Below are positions 1 through 10,990 of a stretch of DNA of 64,000 nucleotides, in pieces. Each line of letters starts with the position of its first letter. The stretch's first letter is position 1. The stretch comes from Talinum fruticosum. Its lineage: Eukaryota; Streptophyta; Magnoliopsida; Caryophyllales; Talinaceae. The DNA lies in NCBI GenBank assembly GCA_021018815.1, contig JAITYX010000010.1:3100001-3164000 (forward strand), in the 5' to 3' direction. Under the pieces are notes generated by a model. That model did no database searches. It was not told the DNA's origin and saw only the letters and a program-made list of their open reading frames with translations. The position numbers and the translations under genes were made by a program.

Positions 1-1392
1 GAGTGGTCGGCGCACTCGACCGCTATTCTATCGAGGTTTTATCCTATTTTATCCGATTCAATCTTATCATTTTTTGCCTAGTTTTCTCATCTGCTTCGAG
101 CAGCTGGCTGAGAGCTAACCTTAGGTCATTTGTGACCTAGCTCTCTGTATATAAATAAAGAGCTTTAGCTCTTATTTCGACACGACTTCAGCCTATGTGT
201 GACGTTATCGCAACCTAATTAAGAGTTATTGAATACTCCTTTTCATATTCTAATCTCTTGGCATCTTTTCAGCCTATTACTACTTGTACTCTCCATTCCA
301 ACCAAGATCCGAACATGAAAACTTAACTATTCATTCATCGTTTACCTACCTATACTCAACGAGTCACAAAAGCCTTCTTCTATTCACCACCGTCGCATCA
401 CTAGATCTAGATCCCGGATCAAGATTAGCAAGTGAGACAACTTGAGGGCTTTGATTCTATCTTCACAAAGGTTTACTTATTTTTTTATGCTTTTATCATT
501 TTCATTATTGTGCGAGAATATTGTATCGATTTTAATTCCTCTCCGCCTAATGTAATCTTTTAGTTTTTTACTTTATTTTCTTTTCGCTTTTCTTTTGCTT
601 TCTCTATCGCTTTCCTTGTTTGCTTTATTGCTTTCATTATTATGTTGTGGTTGCTTTAACTTTCGTAGCATGTTGTTTGCTTGTGTTTTGTGAATTATTT
701 TGATTCACTACTCAAACTAGTAATGGTCGTCATTTGATGGGCGAAATGGAAGGGCCTATTCCTACATTTCGTACCCTCGCGCCCGAATCCGATTCTCGGT
801 TCAAAGACCGATGGAGTCATTTTTAATCTTTTTCAGTCTTAGTTTCTCTCATACTAAGATTGGAAAAGTAAGCTTTATTATGTTTTTGTTAGTTTTTCTT
901 TCCTAAAAACTTACTGGCAACTCTCTTTGATTTATTTCTTCTAAATCGCCTCTCAACTATTTTTTGACTAAATAATAAAAAAGAGGATCCTGGATTTGTT
1001 AGCGAGGTCGGAGGCCGAGGCCGAGCTTCTCAGCAATGGCCTTTAGCCGGTGCCGGCCACCACTAGGTGGAGCTTCTCAGCAATTGCTTTCACACTAATT
1101 TGCCCACGGAGCCTTACGGCGAAACCGAAACCACGATCTTATCTATCGTTCGATTAGGAAATAATATCGCAAGACTTCGAATATAATATCTAAAATAAAA
1201 TAATTAATCAAACTGCCACTCAATCTGATTTAACTAATTTTAACTTGATTTAATAAAACTCAGAAACCTTAGTAAGAGGTTCACCCGTACATTTCGAAAC
1301 CATCTTCAAAACCCTAAATCATTCTTTAAAATTTCTAAAACCCGACATTCGTGGGGAAGCTCGGTCGGCCCCACTCGCCAGTGGTTCCTACA
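1..1392 (+). mobile_element. Tat/Ogre-type LTR, 3' part (Tat-0)
   Basis: Left edge is cut by the window. The stretch resembles the LTR at 28299-30270 block by block: the palindrome and TATA region near 119-157, a later block beginning ATTCTCGGTTCAAAGACCGA near 790, the CCGGCCACC block near 1055, and the terminal GGTTCCTACA ending at 1392. The same ending occurs at 55394, where it is followed by a gypsy primer site. Here no primer site follows, so this is the end of a 3' LTR or a solo LTR. No coding capacity is expected in it. Family assignment rests on the shared ending and on the Tat-1 element downstream. Confidence 0.7.
119..157 (+). promoter_or_regulatory. Tat LTR palindrome plus TATA box
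   Basis: TAGGTCA at 122-128 and TGACCTA at 133-139 form a perfect 7-bp inverted repeat with a 4-base loop. The TATA-like TATATAAATA follows at 148-157. The same arrangement occurs in the second Tat LTR (arms near 28905-28928, TATAAATA at 28936-28943). This is the probable U3/R promoter core of the LTR. Confidence 0.55.
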
Positions 1393-1699
1393 ACCCGTGA
1401 TTGATTCTAACTAGGATCGCGATTCTAACAACATTGATTAACACTCTCAATACATATGTACAAATAAAACACTCATAGTTAATACTACTAAGATAATCAA
1501 TGAACAAATTTTGAAACCTCGATGAATAATTTTAAGATATATATAATGCTAAAAAAATATTATATTTTTAGTGAATATTACAAAGGCAACCAATAAATTA
1601 ATTGGTCGAGTCATGTGAAATTTTAAATTAAAACAATTGATAAAATGAACAAATATCCTACTGATGGTGAACGTAATAAAGGCATCATATGAACATATT
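1393..1699. other. AT-rich DNA, no gene seen
   Basis: No ORF of note and no resemblance to the elements around it. The one visible structure is an inverted repeat at about 1550-1572 (CTAAAAA ... TTTTTAG around AATATTA). It may be older intergenic DNA between the two Tat scraps. Confidence 0.4.
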
Positions 1700-1875
1700 G
1701 GTAGCGAACCAAGTTCTTAGCCAAAGCGCTACGAGAACCGACGGCCATCGGCCGTCCGCCCCATAGGGAGGGGCCCGATCGAAGGCCATGTTTCCCCACG
1801 AATGTTAGGTTTGTTCGGTTTTTTAAGATTATTTTTCAAGATGATTTTTAATGTATTAAAGATAGGGATGCACCT
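1700..1875 (-). mobile_element. Inverted Tat LTR end fragment, target of SV1
   Basis: Read on the minus strand this repeats the last ~170 bp of the Tat LTR: the AACATTCGTGGGGAA block near 1792-1806 matches ACATTCGTGGGGAAGC at 1345-1360 of the plus-strand copy. The SV1 LTR starts at 1876 directly after CACCT, so SV1 probably landed in this LTR. The rest of that LTR is not found on the other side of SV1. Confidence 0.5.
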
Positions 1876-3257
1876 TGAAGGTTTGCTCTTGAGAGTCTGA
1901 ATAACTTTAGAGGCGGCCTGAATGGGGTGTGAAGGAAATTTTGCTAAATAACAAAGTTTTCTACAAAGAAAAGACATATAAAACTATTCTCGGTCTAGAT
2001 TAGAACAGAAGTGCTCAACACAGAAAGTACGTAGAAACCTCCTGGGGTAGAAACCCACGGACAGGTGCCAATCCGGGAACTAAGTCAAATTAACTATTTT
2101 GAATCCACAAAATACAACGATCGACTCTTACGGACTTACTCCTTTAGACAATTCAATATAAATTTTCCTAAGCACAGAAGTTCCCTTATCTACCCTAGTA
2201 CTTCCTAACTGAGATAACCCTTACAGCTAAGGACAAGCTGAGATGAGTTACCGTTATAGCTCGGTCTAGGGACTTTACGAGAGAATTGAAGTAAGTAAGA
2301 GTGATCACAAGACTTTTCTCTTTACAAGCGAGAAAGTATAAACTTAAGTAAAGAGTTGAAAAGGATAGAAGATTAAGAGAGTAGATTTCGTTTAGTTCCA
2401 GCAATCTTAAAGTCTTGTAGGAAGGCTTCTAATGATACACATCATGGCGGATTAGCCGTTGTAGCCGATTCTGGACATGGGAGCTTCACTAGCCATTGTA
2501 ACGAATAGTTTCAGTAACTTAGAAAAGGAGTCGTTGCAAATGTGAATGTTGTGCTTAGGTCCTTGGCTCAAATGGTAGTCCATCCCATTGGTTGGGACTA
2601 AAATCAGGGGAACAAGCTGTTAGACTCAAGGTTAAAGTTTCCGGGTTTAGTAACAAACAATCCGACATGGTGTTTGAGCCTAGTCCTGAAATAGTGCTTT
2701 TTGTCTGTTGGTGACGAGTTAGAAGCAGAGTTGCTTTTGCTTTTCAAAAGCAAATCAAAGCGGTACTCAAAGTATAAAAATACTTTGGTCCAAGATTAGG
2801 CAAAGATAATAGTTAATTCAAAATGATTAAGCATTTATTATCCTCAACCTGAGAGAATGGAAATTTACGAGTCTAATATTCAATAGGTTCTAATTCCGCC
2901 TTGTGTCTATCTTTAAATGATCAAGACATCAACAATATATAGACACCATGTACCAAATTGATTAGGTAATAATTTCTTTTATTAAACTAACTAAGAAATA
3001 AGAATTAATGCAATAATTTATTTTCGGTTAACTTAGAAAGCCGGTGCTCGGAATAGGATATGCATGTGAAATTATTTACTCATGATGACTCTCCGAGTTC
3101 GATCAAAGTGGGTTAAAAACCTAATGTTATGTGTATTCATCAAAAGCATTCTTATTAGGTTAGATAGTAATGAAAACTTAAAAATAAGCTTCTTAAACAC
3201 TAAGAATGACTTGAAATCAAAATCATAGACATATAGAGAGTTATACTTGAGTCTTCG
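1876..3257 (-). repeat. SV1 3' LTR
   Basis: In plus orientation it starts TGAAGGTTTGCTCTTG at 1876 and ends GAGTCTTCG near 3257, which is the reverse complement of the TGAAGACTC...AACCTTCA LTR frame shared by all Sireviruses here. It is followed at 3258 by TCTCGCCTTTTCGATGAAAG, a slightly decayed polypurine tract on the minus strand. Length about 1.38 kb. The partner 5' LTR is not in the window. Confidence 0.8.
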
Positions 3258-3559
3258 ATCTCGCCTTTTCGATGAAAGACATTCAACACGTAAAACGAAG
3301 CTAGAAGTGTAGAGAGTTTCATTGCTTAGAAATGAATGACTGTAAAATGTTCTTCATGAAACTAAGTCGGAATTCATTGTTAGAACATATTGATGTAAAA
3401 TGTATCAAAGCAAAATCATAAGAGCATAAAATCAAATATCGGAGCATAAAATTAGAGCGAGAAATGAAGAGATATGGATAATACAAGTCAATAATGCTTA
3501 GAAATAATGATATTTCATTGCTTTGGAAAAAAACAAGTACATAAAATAAAATGAAAATA

Positions 3560-4760
3560 ACTCCTAAACCAAACATCTATCTGTCTTTTCTCTCCCCTAT
3601 GCATTTCATCAAAAAAATTGAGCGAGGAGGGAGGAAAAAGAGATGCAGAAATGAGGGGAGGTGGAGTAGTGTGAGTGGAGGAGGAAGAATGAGGACCCCT
3701 TCTTACGTGACGACAGCCACGAGTGGAAACTGGCTGGGCGAGGGAGAGTGCTTGCTTTTCTGTCTCTTCTTCGTTCCCTCGGCCACTTCAGCCTTAGATG
3801 GTTGTGCAATGAGCCTACGATTGACCAACATTTGCGGCTTCTTCTACGGCGGACTCGATGTGTTCTAAGGAAATGACCTCGGGTTCCTTCTATCCTTGAC
3901 CTTTAACTTGGCCTACTCCAGCTTCGACTTCTTCTTCCTTTCCTTCTTCTTCTTCTAACTCGGACTCGGAAGAGCCACAGGACTCTAAAAATGATTCTTA
4001 TGTAGAGTAAGATTACGAGTCCTCGACAACATTTGATTTGCGTTCTTGAAGACGACGGATCTAGTCTTGTTGTTGTTTAATGACTTCTTTCAGGTCATTG
4101 ACCACGACTTGACTCTAATCAATCTACTTTTGAGTCGAGTTATGAAGCTGAGTCAAAAAGGCATGAAATCCTATAATATGCCAAGAGTTATTATAACTCT
4201 TTAGCAAGAGCGACAAATTGGGAGGCCACCTTCTAAAGCGATTCCATGGAAGGGGTAGGCTGGGAAGAAGATGGTCCAGCAATAAGAAGAGGAGTCTCAA
4301 AACTCTTACGAGTCTCGGGAGGAGGTGAAAGCTCGGAAGAATGAATCCGGACACTAGGTGAAGTTTCCTAATATCCTAGACCAACGAGCTCATTCTTGCC
4401 TATACAAACAAGCGGCTCAAGACATTGGAGTGGATCATCGGGGAGATCCGGTTGGAAGTGAGTGAAAACAACGAGTGAGGAGAGCCCCGAAATGAAAAGG
4501 GGATATCTTTTTATCAATAGTAACAACATGAATCTACTTAATAATGAAAGGGAAGAGGTCAACCTCATACCCTTCAAGAATATCATAAAGAATTTTAAGA
4601 ACCTTCGCTGTTGGGGTTCTCTTTGGAAGGATAGAAAGAGAACACTATTCTCATCGAGAATAGAACATAGAAGTCTAGCTTCGGACTTGATCCGAGTCAC
4701 GAGAAAAATTCTTTATGGACTTTGGAATTACTCAATTTATGAAAGAAATTGTCGGCGATT
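3560..4760 (-). pseudogene. SV1 env-like 3' ORF, decayed
   Basis: This minus-strand region lies between pol and the 3' LTR, where Sireviruses carry an extra ORF. Short tracts match the better copies in SV3 and SV4: near 4520-4600 the minus strand encodes, with a frame change, the tract containing ILEGYEVDL that precedes the conserved core, and near 3880-3990 it encodes a Glu-rich acidic tail like that of SV3. Stops and frameshifts are frequent. The product of this ORF in intact Sireviruses has no settled function; 'env-like' is a positional name and I see no clear membrane or cleavage signals here. 3258-3560 looks like 3' untranslated sequence. Confidence 0.5.
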
Positions 4761-4999
4761 TCATTGAACGGGTGTGAACATCAAAAAGCTTGTGACGGAG
4801 AGAGGGGTTAATTTGAATAACCTTCCCTTCAACAAGTAAAGAGACTACGTTGTGTTTGAGACACTTAGAGCACACTCCAAAACTTAATAACTAATAGCTT
4901 AGTTTCATTATGGTTCAACTGATCCATTTGCTATTTACTCAGAACATATAATGTACAATCAAACTCATAATTTCTCATGCAATAAATCCAATAACCATG

Positions 5000-6541
5000 C
5001 AATAATCATGCCAAATTCATTCCTAATAAAACAAAATTGATCTTCACTTAAAGGCTTTGTGAAAATATCAACTAATTAAAATTTGGTAGGAATAAGCCGA
5101 AGTTTAATATCACCTTTTCTAGAGTGGTCTCTCGAGAAAATGATATATGACCTTAATGTGCTTTGTTTTTGAATGCTTGAACTAGATTCTTGGTTATGCT
5201 TGATGGCACTTTAATTATCGCACTTGATTGAGATGGATGTGAATGACAATCCAAGATCTTTCAAGTGTTACTTGATCCATAGAATCCGAGCACGGTAAGC
5301 TCCAACTACTATATACTTAGTTGTTGATAGAGCAATTTAATTTTGTTTCTTTGAATGCCGGGAGATGAGTGAGTGACCCAGAAATTGGCATGCTCCTCGG
5401 GTGTTTTTCTATCAACTTTATATCCAACACGGTTAGCATTTGAGTATCCGGTGAAAATCGGATCCGAGTCTTTAAAATACAAGAGACCAAGTGTACGAGT
5501 CCTTGTAAGATATCGAAAAATTCTCTTCACCGCGGTGACATGTGATTCCTTTAGGTTAGCTTAAAATCTTGCACACAAACAGACACTAAACATGATATCT
5601 AGCCTACTAGTTATAAGATAAAGTAAAGATCCAATCATACCTCTATAGAGTTTTTAATCTACAACTTTACCTTTCTCATTTGAGTCAAGTTTTGTACTAC
5701 TACTCATTGGTGTTGCTACATGTTTCATATCTTATACCTTATGCTTCTTTAGCAACTCCTTGGTGTATTTTGATTTATGAACGTAGATGTCATCCTTTTC
5801 TTGCTTGATTTGCAATCCAAGAAAGAAATTGAGTTCTCCCACCATGCTTATTTGGAACTCCTATCACATCAACTTAGAAAACTCTTGGCATAGAGTTTCA
5901 TTAGTAGCTCCAAAAATAATTTCATCAATATAAATTTGAATAATGAGAAAGTCATTTCGCTTGGTTTTTGTGAAATGAGTTTTGTCAATATGACCTATTT
6001 TGAAGTCATTTTCAACTAAGAAACTACTTAGTCTTTCATAACCAACTCTTGGAGCTTGTTTCAGAACATACAAAGCTTTTTGCAAGTGGAATACATGATT
6101 TGGAAATTGGAAGTTTTCACATCCGGGGGCTGCTCAACATAAAATTCTTCTTGAATATAACCATTGAGAAATGCAAACTTAACATCCATTTAATATAGCT
6201 TAATGTTCATGCTAATTGCAAATGCTAAGAGAATTCTAATTACCTCAATCATAGCAACAGGTGCAAAGGTTTCCCCACAATCAATTTCGTGTTCTTGGTT
6301 ATACCCTTGAGCAACTAATCTCGCTTTGGTTTTTACTGCCAACCCTTCCTCATTATGTTTGTTCTTAAAAACCCATTTGGTTCCTATAACTGGGTGGTGA
6401 GAAGGTCATTTGATTAGAGTCCAGACTTGGTTTCTTTCAAATTGAGTTAATTCGAGGTTCAAGTAGGGCTTCTAGTATATTTTTAGGTTCTATTAATGAA
6501 ACGAATCCTAAAAATGCACATAAATTTTACAAAGAAGAATG
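5000..6541 (-). pseudogene. SV1 pol: copia reverse transcriptase and RNase H, broken
   Basis: Minus strand, C-terminal half of the copia polyprotein. From the gap at 6541 downward it shows the RT start with an FxRNxVW-like region, the tract MQKALYVLKQAPRVGYERL (about 6030-6085), then the catalytic strand YIDEIIFGATN near 5890-5940, where the usual YVDD is YIDE. RNase H follows (DRKTPEEHANFWVT near 5390, VDRKS-type motif) and ends near 5000 with the QLADIFTKSL-type tail. At least four interruptions by stop or frameshift are visible. This half joins the integrase half at 22739 once SV2 is removed. Confidence 0.75.
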
Positions 6542-6546
6542 AGTTT
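6542..6546. repeat. SV2 target-site duplication, left copy
   Basis: AGTTT at 6542-6546 pairs with AGTTC at 22734-22738, one mismatch. The SV1 sequence reads continuously when SV2 plus one copy is removed, which fixes the insertion point. Confidence 0.7.
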
Positions 6547-7982
6547 GGGAGGTTTGCTCTATGAGAGGTTATATCACCCTCGAGGGGGCTGAATAGTATG
6601 ATGGAAGTTTTTGTCAATTAACCAAGAATTACGCCTAATAAGCTTTGTATGTTCTATGTCCAGAATGAACTCGAAACAACTAAAACACAAAAATACATGG
6701 AAACGCACTGGGGCGAGAAAACCACGGACAATGCTAATCCAAGCACCAAGTCAAATCTACTATTTTGTGTCCATTAAATACAAGAACTGACTCTTTACAA
6801 GAATTGCTTCCCTATACAATTCACTTAGAAGGTTTTCCTAGACTCATAAATTCCCTTATCCGATCTAGTACTTCCTAACTTAAATAACTTTTATAGCTAT
6901 GCACAATTGAGCTGAGTTAACTTTTGCAGCTTAGTTAAGGGACTTAAAAGAGAATATAAAGTGTAGAAGTGATTACAAAACTTTCTCTTTACAACTCATA
7001 AAGTAGAAACTTAAGAATTGGTGTTGTAAGTTGAAGTCCGAGTGAGTATGCACTAAGTAAGTGTTTTGCAAATGTATTTAGCAAAAATCTTAATGTCTTG
7101 TAAAGAGGCTTCTATTTATACACAGCAGGGCAAACATAGTCCTTCAGGCTTGTTATGGACTGGTGAGCTTCAATAGTCATTATAACGGCTAGTCTAAGTC
7201 ACTCAGAAAAGGATATGTTGCAATGTAAACATTATGCGGTGGTCCTTGGCTCGCAAAGTGGTCCATCCCATTAGTTGTGACTGAAATCTAGGGTGGAAAT
7301 AACTGTTAGACCCAAAGTTAAAGTTTACTAGATTTCGAAAAAAACAATCTTGACACGATGTTTGAGCCTTGTCTAGAAATGTTGCTCTTCTGTCTCCTGG
7401 TGTTTAACGGCTAGAAATCGGTTGCTTTCGTTTTCCCAAAAAATATTAAAATACTTTAATCAACCTACAAAATGAAATTAAAGTTATACTCAAAGTATAA
7501 AAATATTTTGGTCTAAGATTAGGCAAAGATAATAATTAATTCAAAGTAATTAAGCACTTAATTATCTTTAGCCTAAATAAGTGGAATTTTCGAGTCTAAT
7601 ATTAATTACGGAAAAATTTCATCTTGAGATAAACCCTTAAACGATCAAGCTAATAAGAATGAATAAACATAATGCATAAACTTGATCAAGTAAATAGGTT
7701 CATTCAATAAACTTACTTGGAAAAGTGAATTAACGTTGTAGTTCATTTTCGGTTTGAACACTAAGTCATTATTCGAATATGAAGTGTTTGTGAAATTATT
7801 TACTCATCTCATTATTCGAGTTGTGTTTGAGTGGGTCGAAACATAGTTAAATGCTTTATACTCAATAGATGGTTTTCGAGTGGGTCGGACAAAATTCAAA
7901 ACATAAAGATGAGCTTCTTAAATGCTTAGAATGAGTTGAAATCAAAACCATAGAGAGATAATGAGTTATACATGAGTCTTCA
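6547..7982 (-). repeat. SV2 3' LTR
   Basis: Direct repeat of 21287-22733. The plus-strand start is decayed (GGGAGGTTTGCTC for TGAAGGTTTGCTC). It ends ...ATGAGTCTTCA at 7982, followed by ATCTCCCTCTTTTATATG, a weak polypurine tract on the minus strand. About 1.44 kb. Confidence 0.8.
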
Positions 7983-8527
7983 ATCTCCCTCTTTTATATG
8001 AAAAACATTCCATACTTAAGATATAAGCTAATCAGTTTAGAAAGTTAAGTTTTGAGTGTATATTAATAAGAACAGAAGAAAATATAAAATATTAAACAAC
8101 TCAGCTTAGATCATATATAACTCGAGTAGGCTTCTTGAGGTTAATAGAGCATACATGTCACATAATTAACAGCATTGAGAAAATATATCGAGAGAAAGTA
8201 AGAGAGATAGCTCATATATGCTAAGAAATTAGAAAATTTCATTAAAGGTTTGACGAGACTATACATAGGGATAAAAAAATTAAATAAAAAACAAACTTAA
8301 ACAAACAAAGAACTCCCATTGAACCAAACATCTTTATCTTTTCTCTCCCCTTATGCATTTCATCAAAATAAAATACGGACGGATGAACAATAAAGTACAT
8401 AGATGTTGAACAAAAAAAATTGAAGTCAAGAGGGAGAAGGAGTAGTTCTAGCGAAGTAGAAGAGTGAGGACCATGCCTATGCCTGTAGCCTGAGTTGATA
8501 CAAGCTGGGTGAGGAGGCGATAATATA
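7983..8527 (-). other. SV2 3' untranslated/env-like remnant
   Basis: Resembles SV1 3258-3740, including a TTTTCTCTCCCCTTATGCATTTCATC tract (8338-8363) that SV1 also has near 3587. It breaks off at 8527 where the CACTA-like terminus begins. No open frame is retained. Confidence 0.55.
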
Positions 8528-8740
8528 CACTATTATAGGAACCTCTTTTAACTACGGTTAAAAATGACCTTTAAGCTGTCGTGTGTGTGACCGTCATAGT
8601 ATGTAGCATCTTTTACTACGGTTCAAGAACCGTAGTAAAAGAATAACCTATTGACGACGGTTCGGATGGAAAACCGTATTCATAGGTCACTTTGTGACGA
8701 CAATTTTCGAAAAGAACAGTTGTCATATATGAAGACTCAA
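8528..8740. mobile_element. Fragment of a CACTA-type DNA transposon end
   Basis: Starts CACTATTATAGGAACC at 8528 and carries subterminal inverted repeats typical of CACTA ends: CTTTTACTACGGTTC facing GAACCGTAGTAAAAG around 8611-8641, then ACGACGGTTCGG and AAAACCGTATTC. No transposase and no matching TAGTG right end are found, so this is a terminus only, truncated near 8740. Confidence 0.6.
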
Positions 8741-8985
8741 GTATGACTGGCTAACCCCTTGAATGTGTTTTGATTTCATGCATTCATCTAAATTTTGGAT
8801 AAAGCAAGAAGCATCCTAAAAGAAATTCATTTAACTAAGTCATATGCTTTATAATTCATCATTTCAATGTGATTTATTCTTGGTCGAACTCAAACTTAAG
8901 CATATTAAGATTATCGACTAAGTGTGACCTACTAAGTCAAACTCGGACTTAGAAAGTAGAATGCGAGTTAGTTATGACAGACTGA
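8741..8985 (+). mobile_element. Sirevirus LTR start, fragment
   Basis: Begins TATGAAGACTCAAGTATGAC, close to the first bases of the SV3 3' LTR at 46150 (TGAAGACTCGGGTATGACT). Similarity fades over about 250 bp and the segment merges into the CTCGGA-rich minisatellite. It lies opposite in orientation to SV2, so it is a separate scrap. Confidence 0.45.
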
Positions 8986-9195
8986 GTAAGTTTGACCCAC
9001 TCGGATCCGACCTACTCGGAAGAACCACTCGGATCCGACCCACTTAGAACTCGGGCGAGATCCGACCCACTCGGAACTCGGACTCGGATCCGACCCACTC
9101 GGAACTCGGACTCGAGATCGACCCACTCGGAACTAGATTCGACCCACTTAGAACTCAAATCGACCCACTCGGAACTTAGACTCGGATCTTACTTG
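8986..9195. repeat. CTCGGA-rich minisatellite
   Basis: Irregular tandem copies of a ~25-30 bp unit built around GACCCACTCGGAACTCGGA with CTCGGATCCGACC variants. About seven to eight copies, imperfect. An ORF of ~90 codons through it is a by-product of the repeat having no stops in one frame and is not a gene. Confidence 0.75.
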
Positions 9196-10985
9196 TTTTC
9201 TTTTTGTGAATGCCTCACAAATTTTATCTTTCTCAAATGCACGAGTTTCGTAGACCCTAACTAATCCATGAGATGTAAGCTTCTTAATGGTATGAATGCT
9301 AATTTTCCTAGTCTACATTTCCATGTCCATGAATCATCATTCAAAGATGCTTTTAAACATGATAAATCTTGACTAGAATGCGAAAGAGGAATGGCGTAAG
9401 TATTACTTGACCTCAAACACGAGAGCTTTGTCTCTTTGGTAAGCTGCATCAGAAATGAAGCGAGTTGGTTTGAGTGAATCTTACCTCTTGACCTTTGTCA
9501 CATAACTAAGAAATGGGTAGAAGATTGTACTTGAGTCGTTTGACAAGGTAGAGTGGACTGACTGAATTGTCTCCTCGACCAATTCTTCCAATTCCAATTA
9601 TCTTGCCCTTCTTTGTTATCTCCAAATGTGACCTTTCCTCCTTTCATGTCTTCTAATTCTAAGAAGAGTCTTGAGTCCCCATACATATGACATAAGAATC
9701 CACTTGTCCAAGTACCAATGACCCTTTCGTTTCTAAGTGGCACGCAAAACAAAAACAAACTAACCTTTCTCACTTCCTCTTACATACCCAATAACAGTCT
9801 TTCTTGTGGTTCTTTTTACGAGGAAGAGCACTTTTGGGAACCCAGATTTGAATAATTGTTGGGTTTGGTTTGATTCATAGTTTTCTTTCTATAGAACATA
9901 GTACTGTGCCTCTTTTCTTTCTTAACCTTTGCTTTTGTAAACAGTTTGAGAAGGCTTTCTCATGAGAAGCTGGTGTGGGCTCGGTCCCTTTTATTTGTGA
10001 ATGAATGGGACCATGCTCTGAATGGAACCATTCTCAACCTTCCTAAACTTAATAGTTCTTCAATCAATTTTGAAAAGCTTATTATAAGAATTATCTTTCT
10101 TGTCGGCATTGTAACAAAGCCTTCTTTTTGAATGAGACACACTGAGAGCTAAGCAAAAGATCAAGGTTTTCTAACCTTGAGTGATTTTTAAAACCAACTC
10201 TTGAGACTCATTAAGCTTCGTTTTAGTTGCCCATTCTCCGTTACGAGGCACTTAGACTTACTCTCATCATCTTGAGTACTGGTCTTAAGCACTTTCACAT
10301 TTTGTCTCAAAATTTTCAATTCCTTTTTGAAGCCGATGCTCTCGGTAGTCGGAGACTTTAGTTGCTCTTTGAATTCAAGAGAATTAGAATTGGACTATTC
10401 TTTCAAAGTAAAGATACATCTAGCAAGATTAAATTTGAAAAACTTGAGGAAATAATTAAATACCTCCTGATGATTTGTTTCGTCAACATCTAAATCATCA
10501 CCTGTCTCGCTCGGATCTAGCATTTGAGTTTGTCACTGGTATTAGACACTTTCGAGTCATCGAGTCATCATCTTCCTCCGAGTCATCATCGCTCCAGATT
10601 ACCACCATAGCCTTTCTCTTCTTTTTTTCCTTACTTATATTTGGACGAGTCCTTGATTATGTGCTCCTTGCTACCACACTCAAAACAGGCGAGTTCTTAG
10701 TTAATGACAAATTGGAATAGGATGAGTATTTACCTTTCTTGTCTTTCTTCTAGAACTCTTGTTTTGGCTTACGTTGCCACTTTTTGTACTTCATCATCTT
10801 CTTGAAATCTTAGCCAATGAGAGCCATGGGATCTTCTTCGAATACGAGAAACTCGGACTTTGTCGTCTGTCTTCCGAGGCCTTAAGTGCAATGTTCTTTT
10901 TGGTGCTGACCTTAGCTTCCTCTTCTTCTAGGTGCAGCTCGTGAGTGAGTAACTTCCCAATAAAATCAGTCTTATTTCAACTTAC
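9196..10985 (-). pseudogene. SV2 gag C-terminus, protease and GAG-pre-integrase, broken
   Basis: Minus strand, read from 10985 downward: gag tail; a CCHC zinc knuckle near 10690 (FECGSKEHIIK); a coiled, polar linker; a protease region near 9660-9720 with CHMYGDSRLFLELEDMKGG, where the expected catalytic DSG/DTG reads as TSG in the open frame; and GAG-pre-integrase near 9270-9450 (DDSWTWKCRLGKL, in place of the usual W.RRLGH). It stops at about 9196 before the integrase core. In intact copia elements these parts assemble the particle and mature the polyprotein. Several frameshifts, and the TG-B element interrupts it at 10986. Confidence 0.7.
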
Positions 10986-10990
10986 ATAGA
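10986..10990. repeat. TG-B target-site duplication, left copy
   Basis: ATAGA here and again at 15591-15595, a perfect 5-bp duplication, immediately outside the two LTR ends. Confidence 0.9.

Noticed and set aside
4462..4767. 101-codon plus-strand ORF
   Set aside because: It is antisense to the decayed SV1 env-like ORF, whose minus-strand blocks match SV3 and SV4.
8992..9264. 90-codon ORF with repeated DPTHSEL-type peptide
   Set aside because: It is the translation of a minisatellite and runs into antisense copia sequence.
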